A DNA stretch of 64,000 nucleotides, taken from Rheinheimera pleomorphica. Its GTDB lineage: Bacteria > Pseudomonadota > Gammaproteobacteria > Enterobacterales > Alteromonadaceae. Position numbers and translations under genes: made by a program. Below are positions 20,053 through 29,384 of this stretch, piece by piece. The notes under the pieces were generated by a model, which made no database searches, was not told the origin of the DNA, and saw nothing but the letters and a program-made list of their open reading frames with translations. Numbering within the stretch: the stretch's first letter is position 1; every line of letters starts with the position of its first letter. The stretch covers positions 496,001 to 560,000 of the forward strand of contig NZ_SIRR01000008.1 in the NCBI RefSeq assembly GCF_011634895.1, written 5' to 3'.

Positions 20053-20181
20053 AAGTGCCTAGTTACCATTTGGGTTGTGTTTTAAAACTAACATCACTTT
20101 ACCCAGCAGGCAAATCTCCGCCGCATTCTGGTGCTGATAACACACAAACCAGCACATGCCTACACCACAGCCAACTTAACA

Positions 20182-20832
20182 TCACAGTGCAGCGAAAAAG
20201 CGCGCACTGCGAGGTAAATAATAGTTATCGTAATCCAGCGAAAATAACACTGTACTGGCGCGGCCGGTAATTTCGCTGCGCGGCACAAAACCAATCACCC
20301 TTGAGTCAGCGCTGTTATCACGGTTGTCGCCCAATACCAGATAATGGCCTGGCGGAACTTTAACCGCACTAAAGCTGTCTCGGCCACTGGAATAAGGCGC
20401 TAACTTAACTTTATGCGCTATCGCATCTAATTGCTCGGTCAGCAGTTGCGCTTCTCCCGCTCCAGCGGTGTCGGCCTGATAAGTTAAGCGCTCACCATTA
20501 ATTGTCAGCACATTATGTTGCATCTCGACGATATCGCCCGGTACCCCTATAACGCGTTTTACCAGCCGGTTATCTGCCACCTGCGACATAAAAGTGACAA
20601 TATCGCCGCGCTTAGGATCGGCATGCTTAATCAGTGACATTGTGGTAAACGGCAGGCGCAAGTCGTAAGCCATTTTATTTACCAGAATACGGTCGCCAAT
20701 TTCGATGGTAGGCTGCATGGAACCCGTCGGCACGTCGTTCCAGTCGGCTACTGCACTTCTGAACACGAACATTAAACAGACGAACACGATAAAACCGCGG
20801 TTACTGCGCCACAATTGTAATACTTTAGCCAT
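20182..20832 (-). CDS. lepB: Signal peptidase I
   Basis: A 216-residue inner-membrane S26 peptidase that removes signal peptides. One membrane helix (about 12-29) precedes the catalytic serine in TGSMQPTIEIGDRIL (Ser38) and the catalytic lysine in RLVKRVIGVPGD (Lys92); the late signature LVLGDNRDNSADSR is also intact. It is much shorter than E. coli LepB (324) and is not next to lepA or rnc, so it is probably a second signal peptidase in this genome; that needs the rest of the genome to decide. The 100-odd bases between it and the GGDEF gene hold nothing clear. Confidence 0.88.
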   Translation of the reverse strand: MAKVLQLWRSNRGFIVFVCLMFVFRSAVADWNDVPTGSMQPTIEIGDRILVNKMAYDLRLPFTTMSLIKHADPKRGDIVTFMSQVADNRLVKRVIGVPGDIVEMQHNVLTINGERLTYQADTAGAGEAQLLTEQLDAIAHKVKLAPYSSGRDSFSAVKVPPGHYLVLGDNRDNSADSRVIGFVPRSEITGRASTVLFSLDYDNYYLPRSARFFAAL

Positions 20833-20924
20833 AACTTACTCCGTTAAGTAACTGCCGGTTATGACCATAGGGGTTGCCCAGAGTTCTTATCTGACGCAAA
20901 TTTAGCCGCGACACACCACTGCGG

Positions 20925-21962
20925 CTATAAGCCGGCAAACTGAAACGGCGCCGCTTTTTTAAACTGCTTAACAGTATTGCCTGCATAAGTCTGGTTGTTA
21001 TCCAATGCCAGCTTGCGCACTGGCTGGCCGGGACGAAAATCAGCCTGGCTCAGCTCTACCCAAAAAGTATTGGGCGTAAGGGCGGTTTCAAAGTAGTAAC
21101 GCAGTGACTTATGATCAGCCACCGAGCGCCAGCGGGTGGAAGAGATATTCGGCTCGGTGGGTGATGAAATACCAAAAGGCACTGAGGTATTGCGAATTAC
21201 GCTAAACACACTGGCGGCAGCCAGTACAGGATCACTGGTTTGGGGTATTGCATCCAGGTAAAACGAAGCTCGCACAAAGCGGTCGGCCGCGCGGTTAGTG
21301 CCGGGCAACATGGTCGTGCCCCCCAGCGCTTGCCAGTATTCGTTTATCGCCAACTGTTTTTCAAATACCGGCGAGTTGGTCATTACGGTATATGACGGGT
21401 CATGGTGGATCACTAATTTACCGTCAATATATTCAAACACCGCGTTATCCCCACTGGCGTCAGACAAGGACAAATGCACCGTAGTAAAGCGGTCGGTGCC
21501 CGGAATTGTCGATGACACCACGACAAAGGGTTCTGCCTGCATTGCCGCTACAGCCTCGGCCACGCTGGCAAAGTTGTCCAGCATATACTGCACCCAGGCG
21601 GCAACACTGAGCCCGGCTTGTTTGCCGTCATACGCGGGATAGCGCGATTCCACCAGCCAGAGTAAATTCGCCACCAGGCCTTTTTCATTCATGCCATCGG
21701 CACTGGCGATATCAAAAGCGCTGGCAACCACGCTGCCGTATTTCGATGTCCAGCGCACAGAGTTAGCACCCACCTCGCCCTGGCGCTGCATACCACGCGG
21801 AAACAGCCACAGGTTTACCGGTATATCATCACGCCAGTCCATCGAGCGCGCGGTAAGAATAAGGTTGTCCTGGCCTTTATACACCGCCCGGGTGCAGGCG
21901 TCTGCAACTGGCGTAGCCGCCAGAGTGAATAAAGCACTTAGCAGCAGTATCACAGTTTTCAT
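20925..21962 (-). CDS. Secreted linear amide C-N hydrolase (choloylglycine hydrolase / penicillin V acylase family)
   Basis: A 345-residue Ntn-hydrolase. A signal peptide (LLLSALFTLAATPVADA) ends right before Cys23 in ACTRAVYKG, so signal cleavage would expose the N-terminal nucleophile as this family requires. The sequence LTARSMDWRDDIPVNLWLFPRG matches the conserved start, and later AFDIASADGMNEKGLVANLLWL follows the family. Possible substrates are bile-salt-like amides, penicillin V or acyl-homoserine lactones; the sequence does not decide. It is transcribed alone on the minus strand. Confidence 0.88.
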   Translation of the reverse strand: MKTVILLLSALFTLAATPVADACTRAVYKGQDNLILTARSMDWRDDIPVNLWLFPRGMQRQGEVGANSVRWTSKYGSVVASAFDIASADGMNEKGLVANLLWLVESRYPAYDGKQAGLSVAAWVQYMLDNFASVAEAVAAMQAEPFVVVSSTIPGTDRFTTVHLSLSDASGDNAVFEYIDGKLVIHHDPSYTVMTNSPVFEKQLAINEYWQALGGTTMLPGTNRAADRFVRASFYLDAIPQTSDPVLAAASVFSVIRNTSVPFGISSPTEPNISSTRWRSVADHKSLRYYFETALTPNTFWVELSQADFRPGQPVRKLALDNNQTYAGNTVKQFKKAAPFQFAGL

Positions 21963-22015
21963 TAGCGGTTACCTACACAGTTATTAACGTAATCAAACCA
22001 GCCTAACGTATTGCT

Positions 22016-22465
22016 TTAATTTTGCTCGCATAAGGCTTTAAGTTTTTGCAGCGCCTTAGGCCAGCTATCCTGCATATACTGCTCATATTCTGGCGCTATT
22101 TCCTGCTCAATACTCAGCTCGGTACCGCCATCGACTTGGCGAAAACGGTAGTTTTCAAACGCTGGCGCCCAGCTGGTCACCTTGTCGCTAGTAAAATCAT
22201 CGACACCGGCAACGATAAAGCCCAGGTGTTTAATCGACAGACATTCCAGTGGGATATGCTCGGCAATAGTGGCCACCATGCCATCACCGGACGGCGATAA
22301 AAACCGCATCGTCTCACCCTGCTGCCAACTACCTTTAAAGTAAGACCCCTCACAAAAGGCTGACGTCCATTGCCGGTAACCAACATCAGATAACATGCGC
22401 TGCCATACCGTTTGTACCGGCGCGTTAATCACAATACTAAAGTTAAGTTGTTTTACATTACGCAT
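22016..22465 (-). CDS. SRPBCC (AHSA1/START-like) protein
   Basis: A 149-residue cytoplasmic protein of the SRPBCC helix-grip fold. The start FSIVINAPVQTVWQRMLSDVGYRQWTSAF is typical of polyketide cyclase/AHSA1-like proteins, and the C-terminal helix LQKLKALCEQN closes the cavity. Such proteins bind small hydrophobic ligands, but none can be named here. It is a single gene between the amidohydrolase and an unknown membrane protein. Confidence 0.8.
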   Translation of the reverse strand: MRNVKQLNFSIVINAPVQTVWQRMLSDVGYRQWTSAFCEGSYFKGSWQQGETMRFLSPSGDGMVATIAEHIPLECLSIKHLGFIVAGVDDFTSDKVTSWAPAFENYRFRQVDGGTELSIEQEIAPEYEQYMQDSWPKALQKLKALCEQN

Positions 22466-22611
22466 GCTTTGTCCTCTTTGATCAGCGCTATTTGGCCAAT
22501 CTGGCCGCTAAATTCAGGCATAAGGTAACTCCGTCAAAGCTGTTGAAGCTTAACTTTAGCATTAACTGCATTGCAGATTAGGTGTTTTTAGCTGAACTAT
22601 CGGTGGTAGTT

Positions 22612-22684
22612 CTACCTATAGTGGCGAAGCTGCCGTTGACGTTATGGCCGGCGCGGGCGAGGGGGATCCGCCACTATCGGGTAG
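22612..22684. repeat. Long-armed inverted repeat at the 3' end of an unknown gene
   Basis: The arms CTACCTATAGTGGCG (22612-22626) and CGCCACTATCGGGTAG (22669-22684) pair over about 14 positions with a small bulge, enclosing some 42 GC-rich bases. The repeat spans the stop codon of the 22642 gene, whose last codons (DPPRPRRP) are encoded inside it. The segment CTATCGG-GGTAG also recurs at 22598-22610. It may end that gene's transcript; no T run is present. Confidence 0.5.
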
Positions 22685-23286
22685 ACCTCGTATCGCACAA
22701 ACATGCGCCGGCTGTAACTGTTATGCGGTTCATAGCGCACTATCTGCACTTTTGCTACGTTGTTATCCGACGTTTTGATGGCAAAAATATAGCCCGGGCC
22801 AGGGGCCGCCGTCGGGTGCGAGCGATATAACCAGCCTCCGGTTTGAAATGTTGCATCACGAACATCCCGATATCCAACTAAACTGAATTCTGTCACTCCC
22901 AAGTGTGCCCATTGCACATTAGTATTTGCTCGTAAACCCTCCCACTTTGTGCCGACAGCCCGCTGCTTGCCTGCCTCCTCACGATATATCAGCTCCAGGT
23001 CAGATTTTAGATCCCAATCGCTACCGGTAAGTGACATTGCCACCAGTCCCACATCGAGGTCGATATACCACCCAAGAAGCATCTCGGTCTGCTTATTTTG
23101 GCCAATAACGGCAGGTGTAAAAGCATCCCACGTGGCAATCGCTTGTTGATAGCGTGTTTCGGCCGCTGCACGTTTAGCGTCCAGATACTCTAACAAGGCT
23201 ACCGCGCCGCCAGCGGCGCCAATCAGTGCAATAACCGCCCCCACACTCCATTTAAGCCAACTGGCTTTTTTGCTGTCGGAAATCAT
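22642..23286 (-). CDS. Unknown membrane-anchored protein
   Basis: A 214-residue protein with a short cytoplasmic start (MISDSKKASWLKW), one transmembrane helix (SVGAVIALIGAAGGAVALLEYL) and a likely periplasmic remainder rich in strands. No family is recognised. The proline/arginine-rich C-terminus (DPPRPRRP) is encoded within a large inverted repeat, which hints that the repeat has extended or altered the original end of the frame. The flanking intergenic sequence upstream (about 190 bases) shows no other gene on this strand. Confidence 0.6.
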   Translation of the reverse strand: MISDSKKASWLKWSVGAVIALIGAAGGAVALLEYLDAKRAAAETRYQQAIATWDAFTPAVIGQNKQTEMLLGWYIDLDVGLVAMSLTGSDWDLKSDLELIYREEAGKQRAVGTKWEGLRANTNVQWAHLGVTEFSLVGYRDVRDATFQTGGWLYRSHPTAAPGPGYIFAIKTSDNNVAKVQIVRYEPHNSYSRRMFVRYEVYPIVADPPRPRRP

Positions 23287-23478
23287 CTGTATATGGCCTT
23301 CGCTGTCGCTTGGTTAACGGCAAGCAAATAGACTGAGTATTGTTAGTCTAGCAGTTAAACTCAGGCGAAGACTTAGCCCAAAGTTATGTGGTGGATGGGG
23401 CCGCATCTCTTAGCATGCTGTAATCAATGCGTAATCTGGTCAATTTAATAATATTTGGATTTACCTGAGTTTTTTCCT

Positions 23479-23562
23479 ATGGAATATCTGGTGGCTTTGG
23501 CCGTGTTTAGCTGTATATTTCTGTACGAATTGATTCGTTTAAAGGTATCTGCAAACACATGA
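23479..23562 (+). CDS. Possible 27-residue membrane peptide overlapping the next gene
   Basis: A short frame starting MEYLVALAVFSCIFLYELIR is almost entirely one hydrophobic helix followed by a basic tail. Its stop overlaps the start of the following gene (ATGA), an arrangement typical of translational coupling. The ribosome binding site is weak. The roughly 190 bases before it hold no other recognisable feature. It could be chance, or a leader peptide for the gene below. Confidence 0.25.
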   Translation: MEYLVALAVFSCIFLYELIRLKVSANT

Positions 23563-23945
23563 CGCCATGGCTCGCTTTGTTATTAGTTACAGCCCAACCT
23601 TCCGCTACTGGCTTTACTGAACATGGTAAGGCCTTTGTCACCCTGCTAACCTGCGCCGAGTATACTATCGGGTTTACGGATCTGGAAAAGCAGCGGCTGA
23701 TGAACTTGGCGTTTGATCTGTCTGATGGCGCCAAAGCACTGGCCAGCGAGGATGATCTGAGTTTTGTCATTGGCATGACAGAGCAACAAGAGCTGCTGGC
23801 AGAGCAAGCGTCTACAGTACCTAGCCATATTTACAACAGCTTAAATGCGCAGGTCTCAGCTTATCTGGACAAAGCATCTTGCAAGGCAACTGAGCAAAGC
23901 GCGCAGGCTTTGCTGGACGCGCTGAAACAACGACTGCCGGAGTAG
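23559..23945 (+). CDS. Unknown small, probably exported protein
   Basis: A 128-residue protein. The N-terminus (MTPWLALLLVTAQPSATG) has a short hydrophobic core without positive charges, a weak signal peptide at best. The remainder is predominantly helical with two cysteines (LLTCAEYT and KASCKATE) and no known motif. No family recognised. The start is uncertain because its best ribosome-binding-like sequence (AAAGGT) is 14 bases away, and it may depend on the overlapping short frame upstream. Confidence 0.5.
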   Translation: MTPWLALLLVTAQPSATGFTEHGKAFVTLLTCAEYTIGFTDLEKQRLMNLAFDLSDGAKALASEDDLSFVIGMTEQQELLAEQASTVPSHIYNSLNAQVSAYLDKASCKATEQSAQALLDALKQRLPE

Positions 23946-23985
23946 TGTTTGGTTATAATCAACGCTCAGAATAGCGTAGCGCCCT

Positions 23986-24246
23986 TTATGCCGGGCGCTT
24001 GATAAGACGATTGTGGTACAGATCTTCAACCGGAAAAATCATCGTATAATCATCCCAGTTCAGGTTTCCATCTGCCAGCTTGTAGGCCAGAAAGTTGTCC
24101 AACTTTTTATACGGCTCGTAATCCGGATGACCAACGCAGAAGATAAAGGGTGCAAAGTCGACAACAGCGTTGTGACCATCGCTAAAGCTGATGTCCAGAA
24201 TATGTCCCGTTATATGCTGTGCATTAACTACCGTTAGTGCGGACAT
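23986..24246 (-). CDS. DUF2442 domain protein
   Basis: An 86-residue protein matching the DUF2442 pattern: a strand-rich start with FSDGHNAVVDFAPFI, and the closing element DGNLNWDDYTMIFPVEDLYHNRL. In many genomes DUF2442 proteins are encoded beside DUF4160 proteins in toxin-antitoxin-like pairs; no such partner is seen here, so it stands alone. Function is unknown. It is read toward the unknown gene on the other strand. Confidence 0.75.
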   Translation of the reverse strand: MSALTVVNAQHITGHILDISFSDGHNAVVDFAPFIFCVGHPDYEPYKKLDNFLAYKLADGNLNWDDYTMIFPVEDLYHNRLIKRPA

Positions 24247-24301
24247 TTTTCACCTTTTGTGGAATAAGTTGTGGGCTAATGTGCTTTTTACTGAGCGAAA
24301 T

Positions 24302-24339
24302 AAAAAACCGGGTGGTGCTGCACATCAACCCGGTTTTAT
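24302..24339 (-). terminator. Terminator of the amino-acid decarboxylase gene
   Basis: A stem AAAACCGGG / CCCGGTTTT encloses about 17 bases; on the minus strand it ends in a T run. It lies some 36 bases after the decarboxylase stop. Confidence 0.75.
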
Positions 24340-24374
24340 TAAGCATTCAGCGCTCAACACTTACAACTAAATAC

Positions 24375-26630
24375 TTACTCTTTTACCACATCAATAAAGT
24401 ACTTCACTTCACCGTCTACCAGTTCGCGTACCAGGCCGTGCACGTCGGTTTCAAAGCCCGGGAAGGCGCTGTTGAACGCGCGGGTAAACTGCAGGTAGTT
24501 AATAATGGTTTTGTTAAAGCGCTCGCCCGGTACCATCAACGGTATGCCCGGCGGATACGGCGTGACCAGCATGGCAGTAACCCGGCCTTCGATTTCATCA
24601 ATAGAAACCCGCTCTATCTCGCGGTGTGCCATTTTGGCCCAGGCATCGGCCGGTGTCATAGCCGTTTCAATATGCGACAGGTACATCTCAGTGGTCACTT
24701 TGGCCACGTCGTACTTGCGGTACATATTGTGAATTTGCTGGCATAAATCGCGCAGGCCGACTTTTTCATAGCGCGGCTGCTTTTTGGCGAATTCCGGCAT
24801 CACGCGCCACATTGGCAGGTTTTGGTCGTAGTCGTCTTTAAATTGCTGCAGCTCGGTCACCATGGAGTTCCAGCGGCCTTTGGTGATACCGATGGTAAAC
24901 ATAATAAAGAACGAGTACAGGCCGGTTTTTTCGATAATAATACCGTGTTCAGCCAGGTACTTGCTGACAATAGCCGCCGGTATACCCTGCTCATCAAACT
25001 GACCGTGCAGGTTTAAACCCGGTGTAATAATAGTGGCTTTAATCGGGTCGAGAATATTAAAACCCGACTCTATCGCGCCAAAACCGTGCCAGCTGTCTTT
25101 GGCATGCAGTGTCCAGTTATCGCGACTGCCTAAGCCTTCTTCCGGTAACTCGTCCGGGCCCCAGACACGGAACCACCAGTCATCGTCACCAAATTCGGCA
25201 TCCACTTTGCGCATCGCCCGGCGAAAATCGATGGCCTCCAGCAAGCTTTCTTCTACCAGCGCGGTACCGCCGGGTGGCTCCATCATGGCCGCAGCCACGT
25301 CACAGCTGGCAATAATGGCGTATTGCGGGCTGGTCGAGCTGTGCATCAGGTAAGATTCGTTAAAGCGGTGTGTATCCAGGCTACGTTTTTCGGCATTTTG
25401 TACCAAAATTTGCGATGCCTGCGATAAGCCGGCCAGCAACTTGTGGGTAGACTGGGTGGCAAACACCAGCGTGTCTTCTGAGCGTGGCCGGTCTTTGCCG
25501 ATGGCATGCATATTCTGGTAGAAATCATGGAAGCTGGCGTGTGGTAACCAGGCTTCGTCAAAATGCAGCGTATCGATACTTGAGCCCAATTCCTGCTTAA
25601 TCTCTTCCACGTTATACAAGATACCGTCGTAGGTACTTTGCGTAATGGTTAAAATACGCGGCTTTTTGTTCTTGGCATTACGGGCAAAGGGGTTGGCCGC
25701 TATTTTCTTTGCAATTGCCTCGGGTGAAAACTCACTTTTCGGGATCGGGCCGATAATGCCGTAATGGTTACGGGTCGGCATTAAGAACACCGGTATCGCG
25801 CCGGTCATAATAATCGAGTGTAAAATCGATTTATGGCAGTTACGGTCAACCACCACAATATCGCCCGGTGCCACTACCGAGTGCCACACCATCTTGTTCG
25901 ACGTAGAGGTACCGTTGGTCACAAAAAATAAATGGTCGCAGCTGAAAATGCGTGCCGCATTTTGCTCGCTTTGCGCCACCGGGCCTGTGTGGTCCAGCAG
26001 CTGGCCTAACTCGTCTACCGCGTTACAGACATCGGCACGCAGCATGTTTTCGCCGAAAAACTGGTGAAACATCTGACCAACCGGGCTTTTTAAAAATGCC
26101 ACGCCACCAGAGTGGCCCGGACAGTGCCAGGAGTAAGAGCCGTCAGAGGCGTAATCCATCAAGGCGTTAAAAAACGGTGGCGCTAACGCATCCAGGTACT
26201 TTTTCGCTTCGCGGATAATATGTTTGGCGACAAATTCCGGTGTATCTTCAAACATATGAATAAAGCCGTGCAGCTCGCGCAGCACGTCATTTGGCACATG
26301 GCGGGTGGTGCGGGTTTCGCCGTATAAAAAAATCGGAATATCGGCATTACGTTTACGCACTTCTTTAATAAAGGTGCGTAGCTCACCCAGTGCCTGAGCC
26401 ACTTCTTCGGCGCTGCCACTACCGAACTCTTCATCATCAATCGATAAAATAAAGCACGATGCCCGGCTGGCCTGCTGGGCAAAGGCGCTTAAATCGACAT
26501 AGCTGGTATAACCGACCACCTCAAAACCATGGCTGCTAATCGCCTGCGCCAGATCGCGAATGCCGGAGCCGGAGATATTCTCTGAGCGAAAATCTTCATC
26601 GATAACAATAACCGGGAAGCGAAAGTTCAT
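24375..26630 (-). CDS. Orn/Lys/Arg decarboxylase (PLP-dependent)
   Basis: A 751-residue enzyme with the three modules of the bacterial basic-amino-acid decarboxylases: an N-terminal response-regulator-like wing domain (about 1-145), the PLP aminotransferase fold with the cofactor lysine at 397 (ATQSTHKLLAG) and DEAW at 358-361, and a C-terminal domain with VTPYPPGIPLMVPGE. It makes a polyamine precursor or consumes protons by releasing CO2. Substrate cannot be fixed from sequence; arginine or lysine is most likely. No antiporter gene is adjacent, which argues against a dedicated acid-resistance system. A terminator follows, and der lies 10 bases upstream on the same strand. Confidence 0.9.
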   Translation of the reverse strand: MNFRFPVIVIDEDFRSENISGSGIRDLAQAISSHGFEVVGYTSYVDLSAFAQQASRASCFILSIDDEEFGSGSAEEVAQALGELRTFIKEVRKRNADIPIFLYGETRTTRHVPNDVLRELHGFIHMFEDTPEFVAKHIIREAKKYLDALAPPFFNALMDYASDGSYSWHCPGHSGGVAFLKSPVGQMFHQFFGENMLRADVCNAVDELGQLLDHTGPVAQSEQNAARIFSCDHLFFVTNGTSTSNKMVWHSVVAPGDIVVVDRNCHKSILHSIIMTGAIPVFLMPTRNHYGIIGPIPKSEFSPEAIAKKIAANPFARNAKNKKPRILTITQSTYDGILYNVEEIKQELGSSIDTLHFDEAWLPHASFHDFYQNMHAIGKDRPRSEDTLVFATQSTHKLLAGLSQASQILVQNAEKRSLDTHRFNESYLMHSSTSPQYAIIASCDVAAAMMEPPGGTALVEESLLEAIDFRRAMRKVDAEFGDDDWWFRVWGPDELPEEGLGSRDNWTLHAKDSWHGFGAIESGFNILDPIKATIITPGLNLHGQFDEQGIPAAIVSKYLAEHGIIIEKTGLYSFFIMFTIGITKGRWNSMVTELQQFKDDYDQNLPMWRVMPEFAKKQPRYEKVGLRDLCQQIHNMYRKYDVAKVTTEMYLSHIETAMTPADAWAKMAHREIERVSIDEIEGRVTAMLVTPYPPGIPLMVPGERFNKTIINYLQFTRAFNSAFPGFETDVHGLVRELVDGEVKYFIDVVKE

Positions 26631-26640
26631 GCCTGTATCC

Positions 26641-28119
26641 TTATTGATCCAGCTTTTTACGGGCTTTCATCAGCCGCTCGCGCTTATATTTCTGCAGCGG
26701 CGTTTCAGTGTTCTTTTTCGTTGGTGCAAAGGGGTTGTCGCCTTCACGGAACTCAACCCGGATAGGCGTGCCCATCATTTGCAGCGCTTTGCGGTAATAA
26801 TTCATCAAATAGCGCTTATACGAATCGGGCAGATCGTCCACCTGATTACCGTGGATCACAATTAGCGGCGGGTTATAACCGCCGGCATGGGCATACTTAA
26901 GTTTTACCCGGCGACCATGCACCAGTGGCGGCTGGTGATCTTCTTGTGCCATTTTCATAATACGGGTTAACAACGCTGTACTGTGGCGTTTGGTGGCAGA
27001 ATCAAAAGCTTCTTCGACCGACTCAAATAAATTGCCGACACCGGAGCCATGCAAGGCAGAGATAAAATGCAGCCGGGCAAAGTCGATAAAGCCCAGGCGA
27101 CGGTCCAGCTCGCGTTTTACTTCATCTTTAATGCTGTCGTTTAAGCCATCCCATTTATTGACGGCGATAACCAGTGAGCGGCCGGCATTGAGTACAAAGC
27201 CTAAGATGCTTAAGTCCTGGTCAGAAATGCCTAAACGCGCATCCAGCACCAGGATCACCACGTTGGCATCTTCAATCGCCTGCAGAGTTTTTACTACCGA
27301 GAACTTTTCCACCATATCATCAATTTTGCCGCGCCGGCGCACACCGGCGGTATCGATGAGGGTGTAATCGCGCTCATTACGCTGCATCGGAATATAAATA
27401 GCGTCACGGGTGGTGCCGGGCATATCAAACACCACTACCCGCTCTTCGCCGAGAATACGGTTGGTCAGCGTCGATTTACCGACGTTAGGCCGGCCAACAA
27501 TCGCCAGCTTAATATGTTCATTGCGCAGCCGCGCGGCTTCAGCTTCAGCCTCAGCGTCGGTCAGGGTTTCCAGATCCGGTGTATCATCGTCTGCCGGCTC
27601 AGCCTGTAAAGCCTGTTGCTGTTCTTCGCTAAGCAAAGGGACTAAAGCGCGGTTTAGCAGCGCCGACACGCCGCGGCCGTGGGCCGCAGCAATAGCGTAC
27701 ACATCGCCCAAGCCCAGGCTGTAAAAATCGGCAACGGCGGTATCTGCGTCCAGACCGTCGGTCTTGTTGGCTACTACAAACACTTTTTTCTCAACTTTGC
27801 GGATATGCGCCGCTATGGCTTCATCACCCACGGTCGCGCCAACCCGGGCGTCCACCATAAACAGCACCACGTCGGCCTCGTCTATGGCTTTGAGTGACTG
27901 TTCGGCCATTTCCACTTCAATGCCCTGTTCGTTGCCATCGATACCGCCGGTATCGACCACAATAAACTCCAGCCCTTCGTATTTCACCGTGCCGTATTTA
28001 CGGTCGCGGGTTAACCCGGGGAAATCTGCTACCAGCGCATCACGGCTGCGGGTTAAGCGGTTAAAAAGTGTCGACTTACCGACATTGGCTCGCCCTACCA
28101 GGGCAACGACAGGCAACAT
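26641..28119 (-). CDS. der: Ribosome biogenesis GTPase Der (EngA)
   Basis: An essential double-GTPase for 50S assembly. Both G domains are intact: the first with [14 protein letters not shown] and DTGGIDG, the second with [24 protein letters not shown] and NKWDGL, joined by an acidic linker (about 165-200, [20 protein letters not shown]). A KH-like domain ends the protein. The ATG at 28119 is preferred because GAGG lies 8 bases upstream; a GTG three codons earlier is possible. The gene is the last of the bamB-der neighbourhood but is separated from bamB by a terminator-like hairpin. Confidence 0.97.
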   Translation of the reverse strand: MLPVVALVGRANVGKSTLFNRLTRSRDALVADFPGLTRDRKYGTVKYEGLEFIVVDTGGIDGNEQGIEVEMAEQSLKAIDEADVVLFMVDARVGATVGDEAIAAHIRKVEKKVFVVANKTDGLDADTAVADFYSLGLGDVYAIAAAHGRGVSALLNRALVPLLSEEQQQALQAEPADDDTPDLETLTDAEAEAEAARLRNEHIKLAIVGRPNVGKSTLTNRILGEERVVVFDMPGTTRDAIYIPMQRNERDYTLIDTAGVRRRGKIDDMVEKFSVVKTLQAIEDANVVILVLDARLGISDQDLSILGFVLNAGRSLVIAVNKWDGLNDSIKDEVKRELDRRLGFIDFARLHFISALHGSGVGNLFESVEEAFDSATKRHSTALLTRIMKMAQEDHQPPLVHGRRVKLKYAHAGGYNPPLIVIHGNQVDDLPDSYKRYLMNYYRKALQMMGTPIRVEFREGDNPFAPTKKNTETPLQKYKRERLMKARKKLDQ

Positions 28120-28140
28120 TAGGTGCACCTCAAAAATAAC

Positions 28141-28167
28141 AAAACAGGCCCAATTCAGGCCTGTTTA
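28141..28167 (-). terminator. Hairpin between bamB and der, probable terminator
   Basis: The arms AAACAGGCC and GGCCTGTTT pair perfectly over 9 bp with a 7-base loop, followed on the minus strand by TTTTG. It lies 26 bases after the bamB stop and 22 before the der start. Confidence 0.6.
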
Positions 28168-28192
28168 AAAAACTTCAACCGCCGTTAACGGT

Positions 28193-29374
28193 TTAAGGCG
28201 TTTGTAATAAGACTAGTTCACCATTGCGGCTTTGCACCAGCAGATAACTGCCGTCGCTAACCGCTTCAGTGTAAAAACCTGAGCTATCCATACTCTGACG
28301 GGCAACAAAGTCGCCGCTGTTGCGATCTAACCAATGCAAATTGCCTTTGTTATCGCCCACCACCAGATAATTTTTATATACCGTAGGGCCAGTCAAATAG
28401 TGCTTGTTAAGCCCAAACTGTGACCATTTCTCGGTACCGCTACGCACATCCAGTGCATAAATACGGCCTTCAGAATCGACCAGGTACAAGGTATCACCCT
28501 GCAACGCCATATCACGGAAGCTGGCATATTCGCGCTTCCAGATCTGCCGGCCACTGCGCAGCTCTTGCGCCACTAAGGCACCATTATAACCAATACTGTA
28601 CAACACACCGCCCTGCACTATCGGCTTGGCATCAATATCAGCCAGACGGGATAAATCAGTGCTACCCATAGGTACCGCAACCTGCTCTTCCCACGCCTGA
28701 TAACCACGCTCGGCAATTAATACGCCGACATGACCACTACCAGAGCCGTAGATCACGCCGCCGCCTTCAATGATCGGTGCACTGACACCGCGCAGCGTTA
28801 ATGCCGGCTGCTCGCTCTCGAACTTCCAGCGTTGCTCACCGGTATCCGGATGCAAGGCCACCAAAGTACCGGCACCGGTTGCCACAACGACTAACCCTTC
28901 ACCGGCTGCCGGTGCCGCCAGTACTTCACCTTTAACTTCAACCCGCCACACCAGTTTGCCGTCAGTTGACAGGGCGACCATATCGCCGTTCTCAGTGCCG
29001 AAGTATAGCTTGTCATAACCGTAACTTAAGCCACCGGAAATACGGGCATTGTCGCCCGACCACACTTCGCTGATACTTTGCCAAACCGAGCCACCATCTG
29101 GCTTGCGTAAATCAAATTGCCACTTGCGCTTGCCCGATGCCAATTCAAACGCAGCCACTAAACCTTCGCGGCTGGCGGCATACACAGTGTCGTTAACAAT
29201 AATAGGGGTCAGGCTGGATTCATAATGTTGCACCCCTGAACCAACACTGCTACTCCACACTGTGTCCGGGTCTATGCTGTTGGTGACCGGCGGCAACACC
29301 AGTTTTTCTTTACTGGAACAGCCTGCCAGCACTAAGGCTGCCAGCAGTAATGCCTGTTTAACCTGTAATTTCAC
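28193..29374 (-). CDS. bamB: Outer membrane assembly lipoprotein BamB
   Basis: A 393-residue lipoprotein of the BAM complex, which inserts beta-barrels into the outer membrane. The start is a GTG with AGAGGT upstream, giving a clean lipoprotein signal (KQALLLAALVLAGC) and the usual BamB length; the frame stays open 26 codons further upstream into yfgM, which is not used. The rest is an eight-bladed PQQ-type beta-propeller with repeated motifs such as ALDVRSGTEKW, ALHPDTGEQRW and WLDRNSGDFV. It follows yfgM with a 10-base gap. Confidence 0.96.
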   Translation of the reverse strand: MKLQVKQALLLAALVLAGCSSKEKLVLPPVTNSIDPDTVWSSSVGSGVQHYESSLTPIIVNDTVYAASREGLVAAFELASGKRKWQFDLRKPDGGSVWQSISEVWSGDNARISGGLSYGYDKLYFGTENGDMVALSTDGKLVWRVEVKGEVLAAPAAGEGLVVVATGAGTLVALHPDTGEQRWKFESEQPALTLRGVSAPIIEGGGVIYGSGSGHVGVLIAERGYQAWEEQVAVPMGSTDLSRLADIDAKPIVQGGVLYSIGYNGALVAQELRSGRQIWKREYASFRDMALQGDTLYLVDSEGRIYALDVRSGTEKWSQFGLNKHYLTGPTVYKNYLVVGDNKGNLHWLDRNSGDFVARQSMDSSGFYTEAVSDGSYLLVQSRNGELVLLQTP

Positions 29375-29384
29375 GCTTACCTCT

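Noticed and set aside
23330-23478. Search for a tRNA, attachment site or mobile element in the gap before the small frame
   Set aside because: No cloverleaf, direct repeats or transposase remnants were found; it is plain AT-leaning intergenic sequence.
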